A stretch of DNA of 64,000 bases, from assembly GCA_005406025.1 (NCBI GenBank), contig BGZK01000478.1:1-64000 (forward strand), read 5' to 3'. Origin of the DNA: Eumeta japonica (Eukaryota; Arthropoda; Insecta; Lepidoptera; Psychidae). Below are positions 32,620-44,639 of this stretch, in pieces. The stretch's first letter is position 1; each line of letters starts with the position of its first letter. The notes below the pieces were generated by a model that searched no databases, was not told the origin of the DNA, and was given only the letters and a program-made list of their open reading frames with translations. The translations under genes were made by a program, and so were the position numbers.

Positions 32620-32770
32620 TAGGAGTTTAGGGTTTAGAGTTTAGAGTTCCGTCAAGATCTTGACGGAAACTTGATTTTTGAAAATCAAACTGTAAGCACT
32701 AACTTCCTAACTTTTTGAAAATTTGTTACTTGTAGTGGGAAGTCAAAAAGTATAAACAAGGGCATCCTAC
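32620..32770. repeat. Dispersed repeat related to 35870-35990 (inverted)
   Basis: TCAAGATCTTGACGG, AAATCAAACTGTAAGCACTAA, CTTCCTAACTTTTTGA and GTAGTGGGA occur here in order. The reverse complement of 35870-35990 has TCAAGATCTGTTG, AAATCAGACTGAAAGCAGTAA, CTTCCTAATTTTATGA and CACTGCGGGA. They are two copies of one family in opposite orientation, 3.2 kb apart. A perfect 22-bp palindrome lies within this copy. Confidence 0.7.
32647..32668. repeat. Perfect 22-bp palindrome
   Basis: TTCCGTCAAGA followed directly by TCTTGACGGAA, with no spacer. It is part of the repeat copy at 32620-32770; the matching copy near 35960 has diverged and is not palindromic. Confidence 0.95.
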
Positions 32771-35030
32771 AAACCAGGAACTTGGATGTGAATATGTATG
32801 ATTCTAAGAGCATAAATATCTATTAATAATCTACTAATAAATATATGCGAGATTATCGTAAATTTCCGATCACATTTCACCAATGGAATACAATAAACGT
32901 AAAAGCAAATTTAATTTCCTTTTAATAAAATTAGCAATCAGAGTTCGAGCGACTGCTGAACATTTCAACGCGTGCGTGGTTTTGGTCGCATTAGCATATG
33001 TTTTAGCATCCAACGCCTGCGTTTGCGGCGGTCGTTATTTACATAAATAGACAGACATACGAAATGTAATGCGGATGTGTGCGTTCAGGTTTTCGAGCGA
33101 CAAACGATGTGACTTGTGACGTCAGTAAATTACATGTCAGCACCGACGGGTGGATGGATAAATTAAATACAAAATTAGAAAAAAAAAATACATAAACAAG
33201 CTTCAATAGCAAATATTGAAAAACCGATCAATTAAAAGACAAACTGGCGCACCGAGACTTTCGTGCTATGAATATGGAAAATAATATTTCTATTTACACC
33301 TGTTCAATATGACAAATATCGTGCTAGGATATTTTTAACCTTGGGGCGTACCTTCTTATACATTATTTTATTTTGTGTTTAAACCTGAAACTCTCTATAT
33401 TGCTCCGGTGCAGGTTGGAGATTCTATCACCATCATCACCAATGTGGTGACAATGTTTTAGATTGACGACTCGGTATGCTGTATGATACACATGACAATT
33501 GGCTTAAAAGACTTGAGTTAAACTTTTATGGGTGGCAGGTATTCGACATCTTTCAAAAGCGGGGTACGGATCACTCGGGCGCCAGTGTCTTACGGTTTGC
33601 TTCGATTTAAATGTACTGTGATAGCATTTATCAAGCTTTGATTTTCCTCATCGTTAATTTTCATCAAAATGAAAAAGCCTATTTTTTTATCTATCTAGTT
33701 TTAAATGCATTTTCAATAAGGTCGTATTTTGTTTCGCATTCGTCAGGCACATAGTAAGAAAGAGAATTTCATTGCTTAACTTGTTTATACGTAAATGTAA
33801 AGACCTTTTCTTTTCTGTTCTTTGTTTATATTATCATAAGTGGCCGGTGTTAATAGATTTTAAACGATAATCAACTTTGTTGATAAATAGAAAGCTATAC
33901 AAAACATCCGATTGAAAAATAATAAGCCATAAGTCGTAGCAGTAATGAAAGAAATAAAGGAGTACATAATAGTTGATTATTTAAAAAAAAAATAAAGTTA
34001 AAACACTGTCACGAGTTTTTAAAGTCTAATAGACCTTTATTCAATATTCATAAATTATGCGTTCAGTAAGAAGAAAAAGAAAATGTAAAAAGAATAATAA
34101 CTTTGAACCAATGTTTTGAATCAGCAACCTCATTCTTTTGTTTGTCTTTTATTGTAATGAACAAAGGGAAATTCGTTTACTTTCATGGTCGTAGCATGTT
34201 TGTTAGAAAACCCAAAGATAAATAAAGTAAAAAGTTCAACGAAAAATATGTAAATATAACAACTACGTATAAAATATATAAGTATGTATATATATTTACA
34301 CATTTTATGCATACAAATGTATAATATAAAACCCTGTATTTTTACTAACATACTTTATACATATAGCATACAACTTTGTAACAATAAAATCGCGACATTT
34401 CTGGCACTATTACAGTAAGGTTGTGTTTAGGTCGTATGTATTACTTACTAGTAAATACGTGTATGTGTCAATGATGTCGATAGACAATGTGTCGATATGC
34501 GTTACAAAAGCTTTGTATATTTAGTTCCGTAACTGTCTCACAGCGGCTTGTTCGTCGCGTCTCTCCTTATCATCCACCACCGTAAGCGAGTCTTCATGCA
34601 CTTTGTACGGACTGCGAAAATTTATAACCCAAACTTTGATCATAAGCGTAGTTTGACTTTGTTTCCGTTATAAAATACAACTGCATCACGCAGTTAATGA
34701 AGTTTATTAATAAGAAATTAAATTTGAATTACTTAGACCTATCAAATTTATATTAAATTCTAGAACGCTTTCATCGTTGATTGGGATAATTTTTAAGCTT
34801 ATTAATTATCAAAAATTATTAAACTTCAATTAATTGTCTATTCCTTTCATTAAAAATTGTTTGTGTGCTTTACATGAATGATACTTTAAGATAATTTATA
34901 ACGAAACTATCTTTAAGAAATAATTTTGTTAAGTAAGCGGTTTAGTTTTGTTAAGTAAGTAAACTTAGTATTCAAATCAGGGCCATCAATTAAATCCTGA
35001 CCACTGGTCAGTTTGATAAATGAGTGTTTA
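32771..35030. other. Unassigned DNA
   Basis: A CpG-richer stretch at about 32990-33140 (GCGTTTGCGGCGGTCGTTATT; GACTTGTGACGTCAGTAAATT with a CRE-like TGACGTCA) and another at about 34535-34620 stand out; neither has a recognisable frame. The rest is AT-rich. Confidence 0.3.
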
Positions 35031-35044
35031 AGTCAAGTTAAATT

Positions 35045-35650
35045 ACTAGTTCCGTGTCCCGGATAGCACTTCGGTCTACATGACCATCGAATCGATGAGA
35101 ACGATCGTTAGTAGACCCCGACTCGCACTGGTCATCGCGGACGACTTGAGACCACAAGCCCTTTAAGCTGGAGTGAGAAGATTATGGAAAGGTACACCTC
35201 AAGAAGGAACGATTAAAATATGACACAGAATATAGGTTTTTGATTTTCTCTATCGATAGTGCGATTCATATACGCCGCGACTACTTATGTGTCCTATAAG
35301 TACTTAATGTTAGAAGATTCGAGAGTCTCTTTGCTTTTAGCGGATAAGAGAGATGCTTATGTCCGATATGTTAAGTGTAGTTTGTTTTATTTGCCATTTT
35401 CGAGGGGCAAGAGAGCATCACAGAGAAAGTAGATGGGTCACCGCTTGGACAGCGGTGACCAGTCTATGGACTAGACACTCGCGTTCTCAGCAGAGTCACT
35501 AAGACGTTGTTGGCCTCTTGGGGATGGAGAGAGAATGAGCTGATGTTGGCGACAATAGAGTGATTCAGAAAGAGTGGGCCACCCGCAACACTGACTCACT
35601 GCAGAAAATGCAGCAGTTGGACCTGCTACTTTACATTTGTATTCTATGAA
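35045..35650. repeat. Dispersed repeat-like block, unassigned family
   Basis: ATCGTTAGTAGACCCCGACTC here resembles GTCGTTAGTAGCCCCCCGAC near 39991. GAGTCACTAAGACGTTGTTGG near 35494 resembles GGAGCCACTAGCACGTTGCTGG near 49201. These partial matches suggest pieces of one or two dispersed repeat families. Confidence 0.5.
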
Positions 35651-35859
35651 AGTGATCCTACCAGTGGAGCCGGCCCATATTCGTCCTACAGCTAAATTAA
35701 CGACAGTATGGCTGTACCACCTATTAATATTAGTATATTCTCTATATATAGTCTAAACTCAAATAAACCAGTTCCCGGTTGGGTAACCTAGATAGTTGTC
35801 CGAATCTGAGTATTTTGAGGCATATCTTCGATTTGGCGTTATATTTTGTACCCCTTACA

Positions 35860-36000
35860 CATTAATGTCTTTTTAAATTCCCGCAGTGGAAAATGAAAAA
35901 AAAATCATAAAATTAGGAAGTTACTGCTTTCAGTCTGATTTACAACAATCGAGTTTTCAACAGATCTTGACTCTTTAGGGTTCTACGAATCTATTTTAAC
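35860..36000. repeat. Second copy of the 32620 repeat family (minus orientation)
   Basis: Reverse-complement counterpart of 32620-32770, described there. It ends near TAGGGTTCTACGAATC, reminiscent of GGGTTCCGTA-type repeat ends. Confidence 0.65.
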
Positions 36001-36127
36001 TATTTCCCGAGTGACATTTATGTGCCTGCATGTGTGTATGTGTGTGCATATGAAAAAATTGTAACAAAGTTTTATTTAGAATATTTTTTAAACTACTCTA
36101 TCAATAACTTGCGAAATCTATTCAACT

Positions 36128-36430
36128 CCAGTATTAGAACTGTATTTTTGGGCTTGGAGAGGCTGAAAAAAAATACCGAACTTGATTTTTTGAGTTTGAT
36201 GAACTCACTAACTTATTGCCAATTTATTTTTGAGCTCAAAAGTAATAAGAAATTTCAGGGATGGTCTGCAAGGTCAATCGTCTTTTAACTTTTTTAGATT
36301 GAGCAGCTTAAAATCTCATAGATAATATTTATTACCTAAAAGAGCTCAAAGATGAATCGATAAAAATCCTAGTAGGAAGTTTTAGAGATGGCCTGCAGGG
36401 CCAACCATTTTACAGATTTTTTTTGGTTTT
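36128..36430. repeat. Two-unit imperfect tandem repeat, about 155 bp
   Basis: GAGCTCAAAAGTAATAAGAA, then TTTCAGGGATGGTCTGCAAGG and TCAATCGTCTTTTA (about 36232-36287) recur as GAGCTCAAAGATGAATCG, TTTTAGAGATGGCCTGCAGGG and CCAACCATTTTACA (about 36342-36414). An 88-codon plus-strand frame (36022-36288) overlaps the first unit and is unrecognised. Confidence 0.6.
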
Positions 36431-37288
36431 TCAGCATTACGAGAGGTAAGTTTGTTCATCTTTTTAGACCAGGTTTATCGATCGTGACATTGTTTATTCT
36501 ACCTGTGCGAAACAATCTTTTCAGACAAGTAATCTTCCAATCTACCTAGAAACGAAGCTTTAAAATTACACGAGCCTACGCTTGCCTTTCGCTGCCAAGC
36601 TCTAATAACAAATTGGCAAAACAGGCCCAAACAAAGCCGTCGTCCATTTACATCAGAATTCTCCACGAAAGTTTAACCATTTCCAATACTACTCAATACC
36701 TCTTTATCCATAAAATTGTTACTCTACATAAACTTATCTCGTCGGTGATGGCGCTAAGATAATAAGATGACCATAATATACCGATAATATTTCAAAGACG
36801 TACTTTTCGAAAGATTTTCTGTCGAAAAGACTGGCGATAAGATGACCACCCTAATGAATGTGTTTCCGTTGTTGCAAAAGATACAAAAATTATTAACGAC
36901 GAGAACAAACAAATGAATACTTTTCTGGGCTTTGAATTAAGGCCTGACTTTGCGCTCGAAGTGGCGAGTTTTTAATTTCGTTCTTTCAAATAGAGCCGTG
37001 TGATTTTGGCTTGAAGCCAAATCAAATGCTTTTAGAGAGGCTGTGCAAAAACTGTTATCGTTATTAAGTTTACTTTGGTTTTTCTGCATTTACGTTTGTG
37101 TATTAATATTTTTCAATTTTCTTAACAACCATTAGTTCTCAATATTGAATGCATAGATTCATAAATACAAATTTCTGGATAATGTGTATTGGGTTAGAAA
37201 TTATCCAGAAATGTGTATTGAGTTAGAAATTTGTATGGAGCTAAGGAATACTATTTTGTAGTATGTAGTTACTTTTAAAAACATGTAC
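36431..37288. other. Unassigned DNA; possible regulatory block at 36905-37060
   Basis: The block GGGCTTTGAATTAAGGCCTG...TTGGCTTGAAGCCAAATC is non-repetitive and less AT-rich, with an inverted pair TTGGCTT/AAGCCAA at about 37008-37021. A near-repeat GTGTATTGGGTTAGAAATT / GTGTATTGAGTTAGAAATTTG at 37184-37231 is a local duplication. No gene was recognised. Confidence 0.3.
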
Positions 37289-37290
37289 CT

Positions 37291-38563
37291 GGAGCGCACT
37301 ATAAGTTTCTGGAACTGGCCACTAATATAAACAATATTTAAAAATTAAATAATAATTTGAAAATGGAACCCTTTGGATGTAGAATACAGTTATTGTCATC
37401 TAACTGTCCATTGTTTTTTCCCTCGTGGCATCATTTTAAAATGCGTGTTTTAATCACTATGGATTTAAGCCGTGAAAATTATTGTAGTATGATATACTAC
37501 GATTTTAAGTGTAATTTGACACCTCAGCAGAGCCTCACTCGGCTTCGAACTGGTTTTGGCGATGAAGCATCGTGCAAGACGACTATTTGTAATAGGTTTA
37601 TAGAATTCAAGCGCGGTCGTCTCAATCTCAGTTACGAATTTGGTGATGGTCGCCCGCTTACCACTGTGAATCATAAAAACATCGATGAAGTCCACCGTAT
37701 GATTGAAAGAGACAAGCATATGATCTACTATGATATTTAGGCATCGTTTGGTATAGGTGTGAGTCAAATACAATCAATTCTACACAACTATTTGGGTATG
37801 AAGAAGTTGTGTTCGCGATGATCCCACACAATTTTACTGAGGCTCAAAAAACGGACCGCGTTACTAGGTGTATTGCCATGCTCACCAGATTCAAGAAAGG
37901 GACGTCAAATTTGGTGTTGAACATAGTGACAGGTAACGAAACATATATCTATTGCTACGATCCCAAAATAAAGCAGCAATCGATCGTATGAGTCTATCGA
38001 GATGAGCCGAAACCAATCGAATTCGCACGCGAGCGAAGTGCCCTAAGCGGATGATTGCTTCTTTTTTTAATAAAACCGGATCCGTGACTACTTTTGCTTT
38101 GGAGAATTGTCGTACCGTGAATGGTGAGAAATACACTACCATTTGTTTATAGGAGTTTATTGATGAACTCCGTAAAAATAACCATAAACAATGTATTAAA
38201 TTGCGTTACGAAAATTCCAGTTCTCACACGGCCAAACAGATAAATAAATTTTTGAAGAAGAAAAACGTAGAATTTATAAGCAGTCCTGCTTACAGTCTCA
38301 ACCTAATACCTCGTGTTTTTTTGTTCGTAAAAATTAAAAACCAATTATGCAGATTTTCATAACCAGAAGAGACTGTCGAAGATTACGAAAAACATGTTTT
38401 GCGAGGTCAACAGGGTGGAGTGGCATAATTTCTTTGAAAACTGGTTTATACATATGAAAAAGATCATTTATGCTAATGGAGAATATTTTGAGACACATTA
38501 AATTTATTTTTGAGCATGCATAGTAATTTCTTCTGATTGATTCCAAAAATTTTTAGTGTGCCC
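37291..38563 (+). mobile_element. Mariner element with decayed terminal inverted repeats (copy 3)
   Basis: The left end GGAGCGCACTATAAGTTTCTGG (37291 on) aligns with the inverse of the right end, which ends TTTTTAGTGTGCCCT (38534-38563): shared blocks are GCACACT/GCGCACT, A-rich bases and TTT-TGGAA. They enclose a full-length but broken transposase gene. Length of about 1.27 kb is normal for mariner. Exact TA target sites were not fixed. Confidence 0.78.
37459..38501 (+). pseudogene. Mariner transposase pseudogene
   Basis: From ATG 37459 the frame reads MDLSRENYCSMIYYDFKCNL, the paired helix-turn-helix start of mariner transposases, and stays open to a stop at 37738-37740. Homology then continues with stops and shifts: FTEAQKTDR, VTGNETYIYCYDP, TGSVTTFALENCRTVN, SSSHTAKQ, NVEFISSPAYSLNL, and a terminal NGEYFETH before the TAA at 38499-38501. 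All three acidic catalytic positions appear damaged: GDET reads GNET, the DNAS block reads ENSS, and the APND block reads IPRV. Inactive. Its N-terminal text differs from copy 1, so the two are from different mariner lineages. Confidence 0.93.
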
Positions 38564-38579
38564 TATTTTAACTAAATAA

Positions 38580-39930
38580 TTGTGTTTTAATTTTTAGTCT
38601 CAATTTCTTTTCCTTTTTTCTCTTTCTTTTTTTTGACACACTTTTGCACATTTAATCCTTCGCTATTTGTGCCGAACACACAAGCAGAAAAACAGGCAGA
38701 CAAAAATTAAAACTAATATTCCATTGTTATTCAATTAGGAGTTATGTTCATTTAAAATCTTAAGTCTCTAGCTGATCAAAAAATTAATATGAAATAAGTT
38801 ATAAAATTTGTACAAAATGTACAAAAAGACAGCAAAAATTAATATCTATACGTGAAAGGATGTATATACATAAATAAGATGTACATTTAGATGCAAAAAA
38901 TGTCGTATGAAGGTTCCAGCTACGTTCGGTTCCTAATACAGTTCCGATCCCTCAGGACTTCAATTAGCATAAGGTTACTAAATCCAGCGCTTTTGGGGAT
39001 TGTACGTTTTATTTGCATAACTACCGCGTGCAGTGCTGAAAGCGGACTTTCCGCGTACATTTCCATGAATAGGGTGGATATCTCGAAGAATGAAATTTAT
39101 AGAAGGAATACGATAGCAGAGGTGTCCGAAAAAACGGGAAAAAGCGCTACGTGTTAACATGAACGATATAAATTATAATATGTTTTATTCGTATTGATCT
39201 ACTGGTAGTAAAACAAGCCTGCCTGTTAGCATAACCTAAACGAGTTTGAGGCCACAATTGCATTACTAAGGTATTTTCTTGAGTTCAGCAATTGTTGCCT
39301 TAAAGTCTGATGATTTAAACGCATTTTTCGTAGTGTACAATACAGTTAAGGAAAAATGGAAACTACTTTATGTTTTGAATGTTATATTAAATAATATTGT
39401 AGTAGGAGTAGGTGACATGTGAGGTATCCGAGCTTCGTGCTCGCAAATGAGGGTTCGCGTTCAATTTAAAATTTGAGTAGAATAGAACATTCGAATCCGA
39501 GCTCGCGGATAACAAATGAATGGGGACTAGAGAGAAGTACGGAGAAAGGGGACGAGGGCTGATGCCCGAGTGCACAAGTTTCAATAGTGATAGAAAAGTA
39601 GATTGTTATAATTGATTTCAATTGAAGAAGCGATCAATAAATATATTGATCTTAAATGAAAATACTTTTTCCTTTTGAATACTCGAATTTTCGGTTTTCA
39701 TCTTAAATCGACCAGGTACCTCCCACAGAGCAACGTTCCACAATATGTATTGGAATCAGTGACATTCTGCCCGTTAATATGGCCCAAGCTAATTCGAGAC
39801 CTCGATCTCAATACTAACGTCTTTTCTTGTATGTAGCATCAGTGATGCTAAATACATGTCATAATCGGCGCAGATGAGAAAAATTTTGAAGAACAAGATT
39901 CTAACTCAAGTAGAATTAAAGTTGTCTGTC
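38580..39930. other. Unassigned DNA
   Basis: A block at about 38960-39165 has overlapping open frames on both strands (88 codons at 38891-39157 plus; 60 codons minus) and moderate GC content, but no recognisable protein. The remainder is AT-rich. Confidence 0.3.
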
Positions 39931-39934
39931 GCTC

Positions 39935-40075
39935 AGCGTCACAGTGGGAGTGTTGGGCCGTCGACAGCGGACGTCGTCATCACACTGGTGACGTAATAGT
40001 CGTTAGTAGCCCCCCGACTTTGCGCTGGCGCAGTTTAGAAGATTTACGACCTCTTCGATTTGAAAATAAAATGAT
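39935..40075. repeat. Dispersed repeat fragment related to 35080-35200
   Basis: Contains GTCGTTAGTAGCCCCCCGAC and CTTTGCGCTGGCGCAG, a partial match to the 35.1 kb block. A GC-rich patch GGGCCGTCGACAGCGGACGTC precedes it. Confidence 0.4.
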
Positions 40076-40445
40076 TATGAGAGACTATGTGAGAAATTAT
40101 GTCTCATCAGTTGAATAATGATATTATCATACAACAGCTGGAAGTAAATATCTGCGTAGAAAAATTTCTACCATTGAATATGCAACTCAATCATGTTGAA
40201 TAAGCTCTTACACACTGAAAAATAGTCAAAAGAATTAGAAGTCTTAAATAGTAGTCAAGTAAATTTTACATTACTTAACTATAGCGAATTTCGTATTAAG
40301 TAAAAAAATAATTACTATGACATGTAAGTTAAACTGGAAGCAGTTGGAAAATCAAAAAACCAGCAAAGTAAGCTATTAAAGTTAAACTAGTAAGTTATTT
40401 TTTAAAATAGTGTCCGTTGAGATCAAATATATCGCTGTATTCGAT

Positions 40446-40494
40446 GAAACCACCGAGAGGAACACTTTACTCACTCGCATTTAGGGGTGGTTTC
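40446..40494. repeat. Short inverted repeat GAAACCACC/GGTGGTTTC
   Basis: Perfect 9-bp arms at 40446-40454 and 40486-40494 separated by 31 bases in a GC-richer patch just upstream of the jockey-like element. Confidence 0.7.
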
Positions 40495-40559
40495 GACGGC
40501 CTTTTCATATGGAGCCACTACTACCGCGGCGTCCGTAAAATACTTTCTAGGAAATAAAT

Positions 40560-42150
40560 TTATATTTTAGGAAATAAAAAAAGAGCATAAACATGATAAA
40601 AACTATTTGGACTATAATAAATAGTGAAACTGGAAAACGGACATCCCAACATTTGGAATTTCAATTAAAAATTAATGACAAAATTCTAAACAAAGACATA
40701 AAAGTTGTCTTTGCTTTTGAAAAGTTCTTTGCTAGTATTTCAGTTTCAACTACAGTCTCTGAAGTCATCGCCCACTCTCACCGAATCTTTGTTGAAACGT
40801 AACGTCGATGTTTGTGGCGTCTCTTTTGCATTTACTCACGTTCTTTATAATGATGTTCTTAAAGCATTCAAATGTGCAAAAATGAAAAAAAAACTGCCCG
40901 TCTTGATGGCTTTTCTGTAAAAATAATTGATTCAGTTATAGATTGCATTGCTCTATGTCTAGTACTGACTTTTTAATGCTTGCGTTGATTGTGCTATGTT
41001 TCCGGATCTAATGAAGCAAATTAAAGTAATGCGATTATTTAAATCTGATAGTATATCTGATCCTACAAACTATAAATCGATATCAATACTAATGATGTTC
41101 AGTAAAATTTTTGAAAAGCTTATTTTAAATGAACTATTGCAATATTTTTATAACAATAATTTGATGAATGTCAAACAATTTGGGTTCTTAAAGGGTCGCT
41201 CAACAACTAAAACCGATGTCGAGCTTATTTAGTAAATTTTTGATGCCTGGGAGGACTTACGGGACGCGATTGGTGTTTCTGTGATTTATCCAAGGTATTT
41301 GACTGCGTTTATTATGACATATTGATCAAGATACTACATCATTATGGCGTCACGGGTCGATCTCTTGGACCTGTAGAGTCTTATCTATGTGATTGAATCA
41401 AAGGGTTGACATTAATGGTGAGAGGTCGTCAGGATCTGCAATCAATATGGGCGCGCTACAGGGTTCATTTCTTGGACCATTTCTATTCCTAGTGTACATG
41501 AATGATCTACCACATCTTGTTAAGAATGGTCATGAGATTATATTGTTTGCTGATGATTCCTCCTTATTTTTTAAGATTTATAGGCATCAACGAGCTTTTG
41601 ACGAAGCAAACAGTACCATCTCTGAAATCGTTGAGTGGTTTAGTATTAATAATCTTCTGTTGAATGCAAGGAAAGGAAAACTTGTAAAAACTATCTGGTT
41701 CTATACTGATCGACACAATGTAATGGTCAAAAACGAGGTACCTGATACTGTAGACATGACCCTATTTCTTGGTCTCACTTTAGATTCTAAGTTACGTTGG
41801 AATTCTCATATTACGAGATTAGAGAAAATCTTAGTTCTGCAGCATAATTCGGCGACTTATAGACAAAAACACCGTGAGACTAGTTTATTTCAGTTTTTTT
41901 CATAGTCTTATGACCTAACAAAATTAACATTAACATTAGACATAAGAAAGATCTTGCTGCTCGTAAAACCCGTCTAAGTAAAGTTAATAAATCATTTACG
42001 GGGCTATGTGTAAGCTTTTATAATAAGACCTCAGCTGAAATTCAAAATTTGCTATTTGTTGGGTTCAAACGTTTCGTTAAAAGAAAGTTATATGACAAGG
42101 TTTATTATACCGTATCGAAAAATTTTAATGAAAAAAGCCCCTGCGATAAT
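40560..42150 (+). mobile_element. Jockey-like non-LTR retrotransposon, 5' truncated and internally deleted
   Basis: Holds a reverse transcriptase pseudogene and a C-terminal tail. Non-LTR elements commonly lose their 5' end on insertion, and no endonuclease domain is present. The order is linker (TIWTIINSETGKR), reverse transcriptase, then a C-terminal region (FYNKTSAEIQNLL and YDKVYYTVSKNFNEKS) ending near 42140. About 100 residues expected between about 41850 and 41935 appear to be missing. No clear poly-A or target duplication was located. Confidence 0.85.
40593..42135 (+). pseudogene. Jockey-like reverse transcriptase pseudogene
   Basis: Reverse transcriptase landmarks appear across at least four frames. 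They are TGKRTSQHLEF in the linker (40593-40802), MKKTARLDGFSVKIIDS near 40882, and DPTNYKSISILMMFSKIFEKL with QFGFLKGRSTT at 40996-41232. Then come the first catalytic block FCDLSKVFDCV near 41277, GALQGSFLGPFLFLVYMNDLP at about 41450-41512, and FADD at 41546-41557 followed by VEWFSINNLLLNARKGK and FLGLTLDSKL. A stop follows ELI at 41230. Both catalytic Asp of FADD are kept. Copies of this family are abundant in Lepidoptera; a second fragment lies at 53790-54125 on the other strand. Confidence 0.92.
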
Positions 42151-42159
42151 AAGACGAAA

Positions 42160-44150
42160 ATCATAAGAAATCATTGCCCAAAATTTTTCTTGCAGTAAGT
42201 TCATGTTGATGTTGGGCAAACAAGTTTCTTTTTGCCGCCAATTTAAAATAACAAGTGACAGATTAATTCAATATACTTAATAAGATTGGAAAAGAGTTCT
42301 ATTGTATGCCTTAAGCGCGAGCGTAGGTATGCTTCTACTGTCGCCTGAAAATCCCGTGTAATCACGATAACTAAAAAACTATTTAACTTTTAAACTTAAT
42401 TTCTTTTTCAATCTCATCACTAATCGATTGGAAATAACTGTATTGAAAATCATAGCTTGATATAGTACTGATTTGCTGTAATTGAATTTTTCAACTCGCA
42501 GTTATTCATGTTTTGATCTGTCATTTCGCTTAAATATCTGAAATGGAGATTGAAATGAATGTTTTATGTTTTTGTAATTTCCAACAGATGGCGATAGTAA
42601 TATCAAAAATAAAACAACTATTTTCGCTCGAGGATCAGCTGTATGACTTCTGACTAGTTCTACTGTTTAACTTTAAGTCGCGCGCGCAGGGTGCCCGGTT
42701 TCAAATATGTCCTCGAATTTGTTTTTTATATTTATTTTTTTAATTACTTTCAAACGTTTTAATCAATTTTAAAGTTATTTTTAATGTAATTAGTAATACG
42801 TTTATATTAACAACAATTATTGTATAATAATTTTAATTTGTGACTTCGGGAAAGTTTTGAAGAATTTCAAAAAAGGATTTTTGGTGAAAAGCTCATATAT
42901 TATCATCAACCTCTAATTTAAATAACATACGTATGTCACGAGCCTTTAAGGCATGCACGCTCTGTTTTACCAAATTTTTTAATAATGTGTACAAAGACCT
43001 AATCGACATTTTTTTTTTAATTTTAATGTGTTTAATTTTTTTTACAATTTGTAAGTGCTTAATTCCAAAAACTTTGAGTGTGAACTACGTAATATTCTAT
43101 ATCAGTGCTAAATAGCGCCAAGTAAACTCTACCTACTCCTCATTGCTTTCATACGATAAGCGTTCCTAAGAACGTATTAAATACGTGAACTTTTTAGAGT
43201 TCAGTAAATCAAGAAGTAAGAATAGCAGAAAATATTTTTTTCATAAAATAAGAAAGAATAAAAATGAATGAAAAGGTCATTGTTTTAAATATTTATTTTA
43301 TTTCTAGTCTGTTTGAAGTGTTATCACTTTCGGCATTTGTGCTATATTCCGTATCATTTGATATCGCATCCATTTCTTATGACCTATAATTAAAAAGGAT
43401 TACTGTCTTTCGTAACAGGCGATTTCAAAAACAATTCCAAAATTACAGGGTATACTTTCTAAATAGACGCAAGTACATCTGGGAGTATAAGCTAGGCTAT
43501 ACGAACAAACGAGAACGTTACCATTCTAAAACTTGAACAATTTTAAACACGGCTCATTAATTACCAAAACCATCCCTAAAATTTTCAGGAGTAAAACGGC
43601 GAAATATTCTCGTAACTAAAAGAATGTTACGTTAGAAGAAGGGAAATAAATTAGCAAATCGGTATTGTAACTTCAATGTTTATTTTATATGGTACTCGTT
43701 TTAAAATCATATCACAATTGATTTTAAATTCAGACATCTTTAAGTTTATGAGGGTCAAAGTTTAATTTGGTGCATAATTATTTTTACTTAAATAAGTCAC
43801 TTTTCGAAAATCAGTTTTTTAAATTAAATTTTGCTTATTCTCATATTCGGGCGTCAACCAATGAATAAAGATTTCACAAATAATATGCTTTTTTATGATT
43901 TTGTTTGAAAGTTTCAGCTTTGTTCCAGCTTAAACTGGTATCTAACTATAAGAGGACTGTTAGAATCAAAACTAAGAATTATAAAAATAAATAAATATTT
44001 ATAATAAAATAAACATTATAAATAACAAAAAAAAAATTAATAATTTTCAAATAATGTCCGTAGGCGTAATTTAGTTCTGCCCTATTTTTTAAAAGGGGCA
44101 AATCTATTCGTCACACGACAAAGCTTTATTAGTAAATGTATGCGTCTATT
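42160..44150. other. Unassigned AT-rich DNA
   Basis: No gene or named repeat. The 60-codon frame at 42933-43115 is Phe/Leu/Ile-rich and unrecognised. Confidence 0.35.
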
Positions 44151-44345
44151 TTCGTAAGATCAGGCATAGACCACAGATTTCCAAATGGTACGTTCTTTAT
44201 ACATTTCTCTTGCTTCACTGAAATCCATCAATCGTTTCATGCAAGCTCATCGGTTCTGACTGCCTAAAATTTGACCCCTCCTTTCATAATCCACCAATTT
44301 GTTCGGACAATTTTCTAGGGCGACCATTGCCGACCAAGAATGTTT
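44150..44345. repeat. Dispersed repeat, copy 1 of a pair
   Basis: GGCATAGACCACAGATTTCC, ATGGTACG-TCTTTATACAT, TCATGCAAGCTCATCGGTTC and AAAATTTGACC occur in the same order at 45270-45420. Identity is roughly three quarters over 130 bp. From memory it resembles a common Lepidopteran repeat with GCCAGGGATATCCC at its start. Confidence 0.75.
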
Positions 44346-44639
44346 ATTATATTAGATCGATAGTTTTCACAACACTAATTATGATATTTATACAAGCAAA
44401 TTAATAGCCATTTCAGGGTAAGAGTTCTCTTTAGAAATAAGATAATAGATTATTACATTACCACATAAAAAAATGATAGGCTGCATGCACTGAAGACTGA
44501 TGCTGAGATTTCTTTACAGAAATCCTAAGGAATTTATTTTGTTATGCCACATTTGTATTAGCACATTATGATGCCGTATTAAGATATATATTTTTTTCAC
44601 TTTATCTTTAATTACTACATCTTAAACCTGCCAGTGTGG

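Noticed and set aside
32355..32630. Open frames of 91, 67 and 74 codons on both strands
   Set aside because: Translation of the (CA)n/(GA)n simple repeat; His/Thr and Cys/Val alternation shows no real protein.
32630..32650. Telomere-like TTTAGGG-type text (GTTTAGGGTTTAGAGTTTAGAG)
   Set aside because: Only about three imperfect units; insect telomeres are usually TTAGG, so this is chance low complexity.
34670..34700. TATAAA followed by CAGTT as a core promoter
   Set aside because: Spacing (about 21 bases) is too short for a TATA-initiator pair and AT-rich DNA yields TATAAA often.
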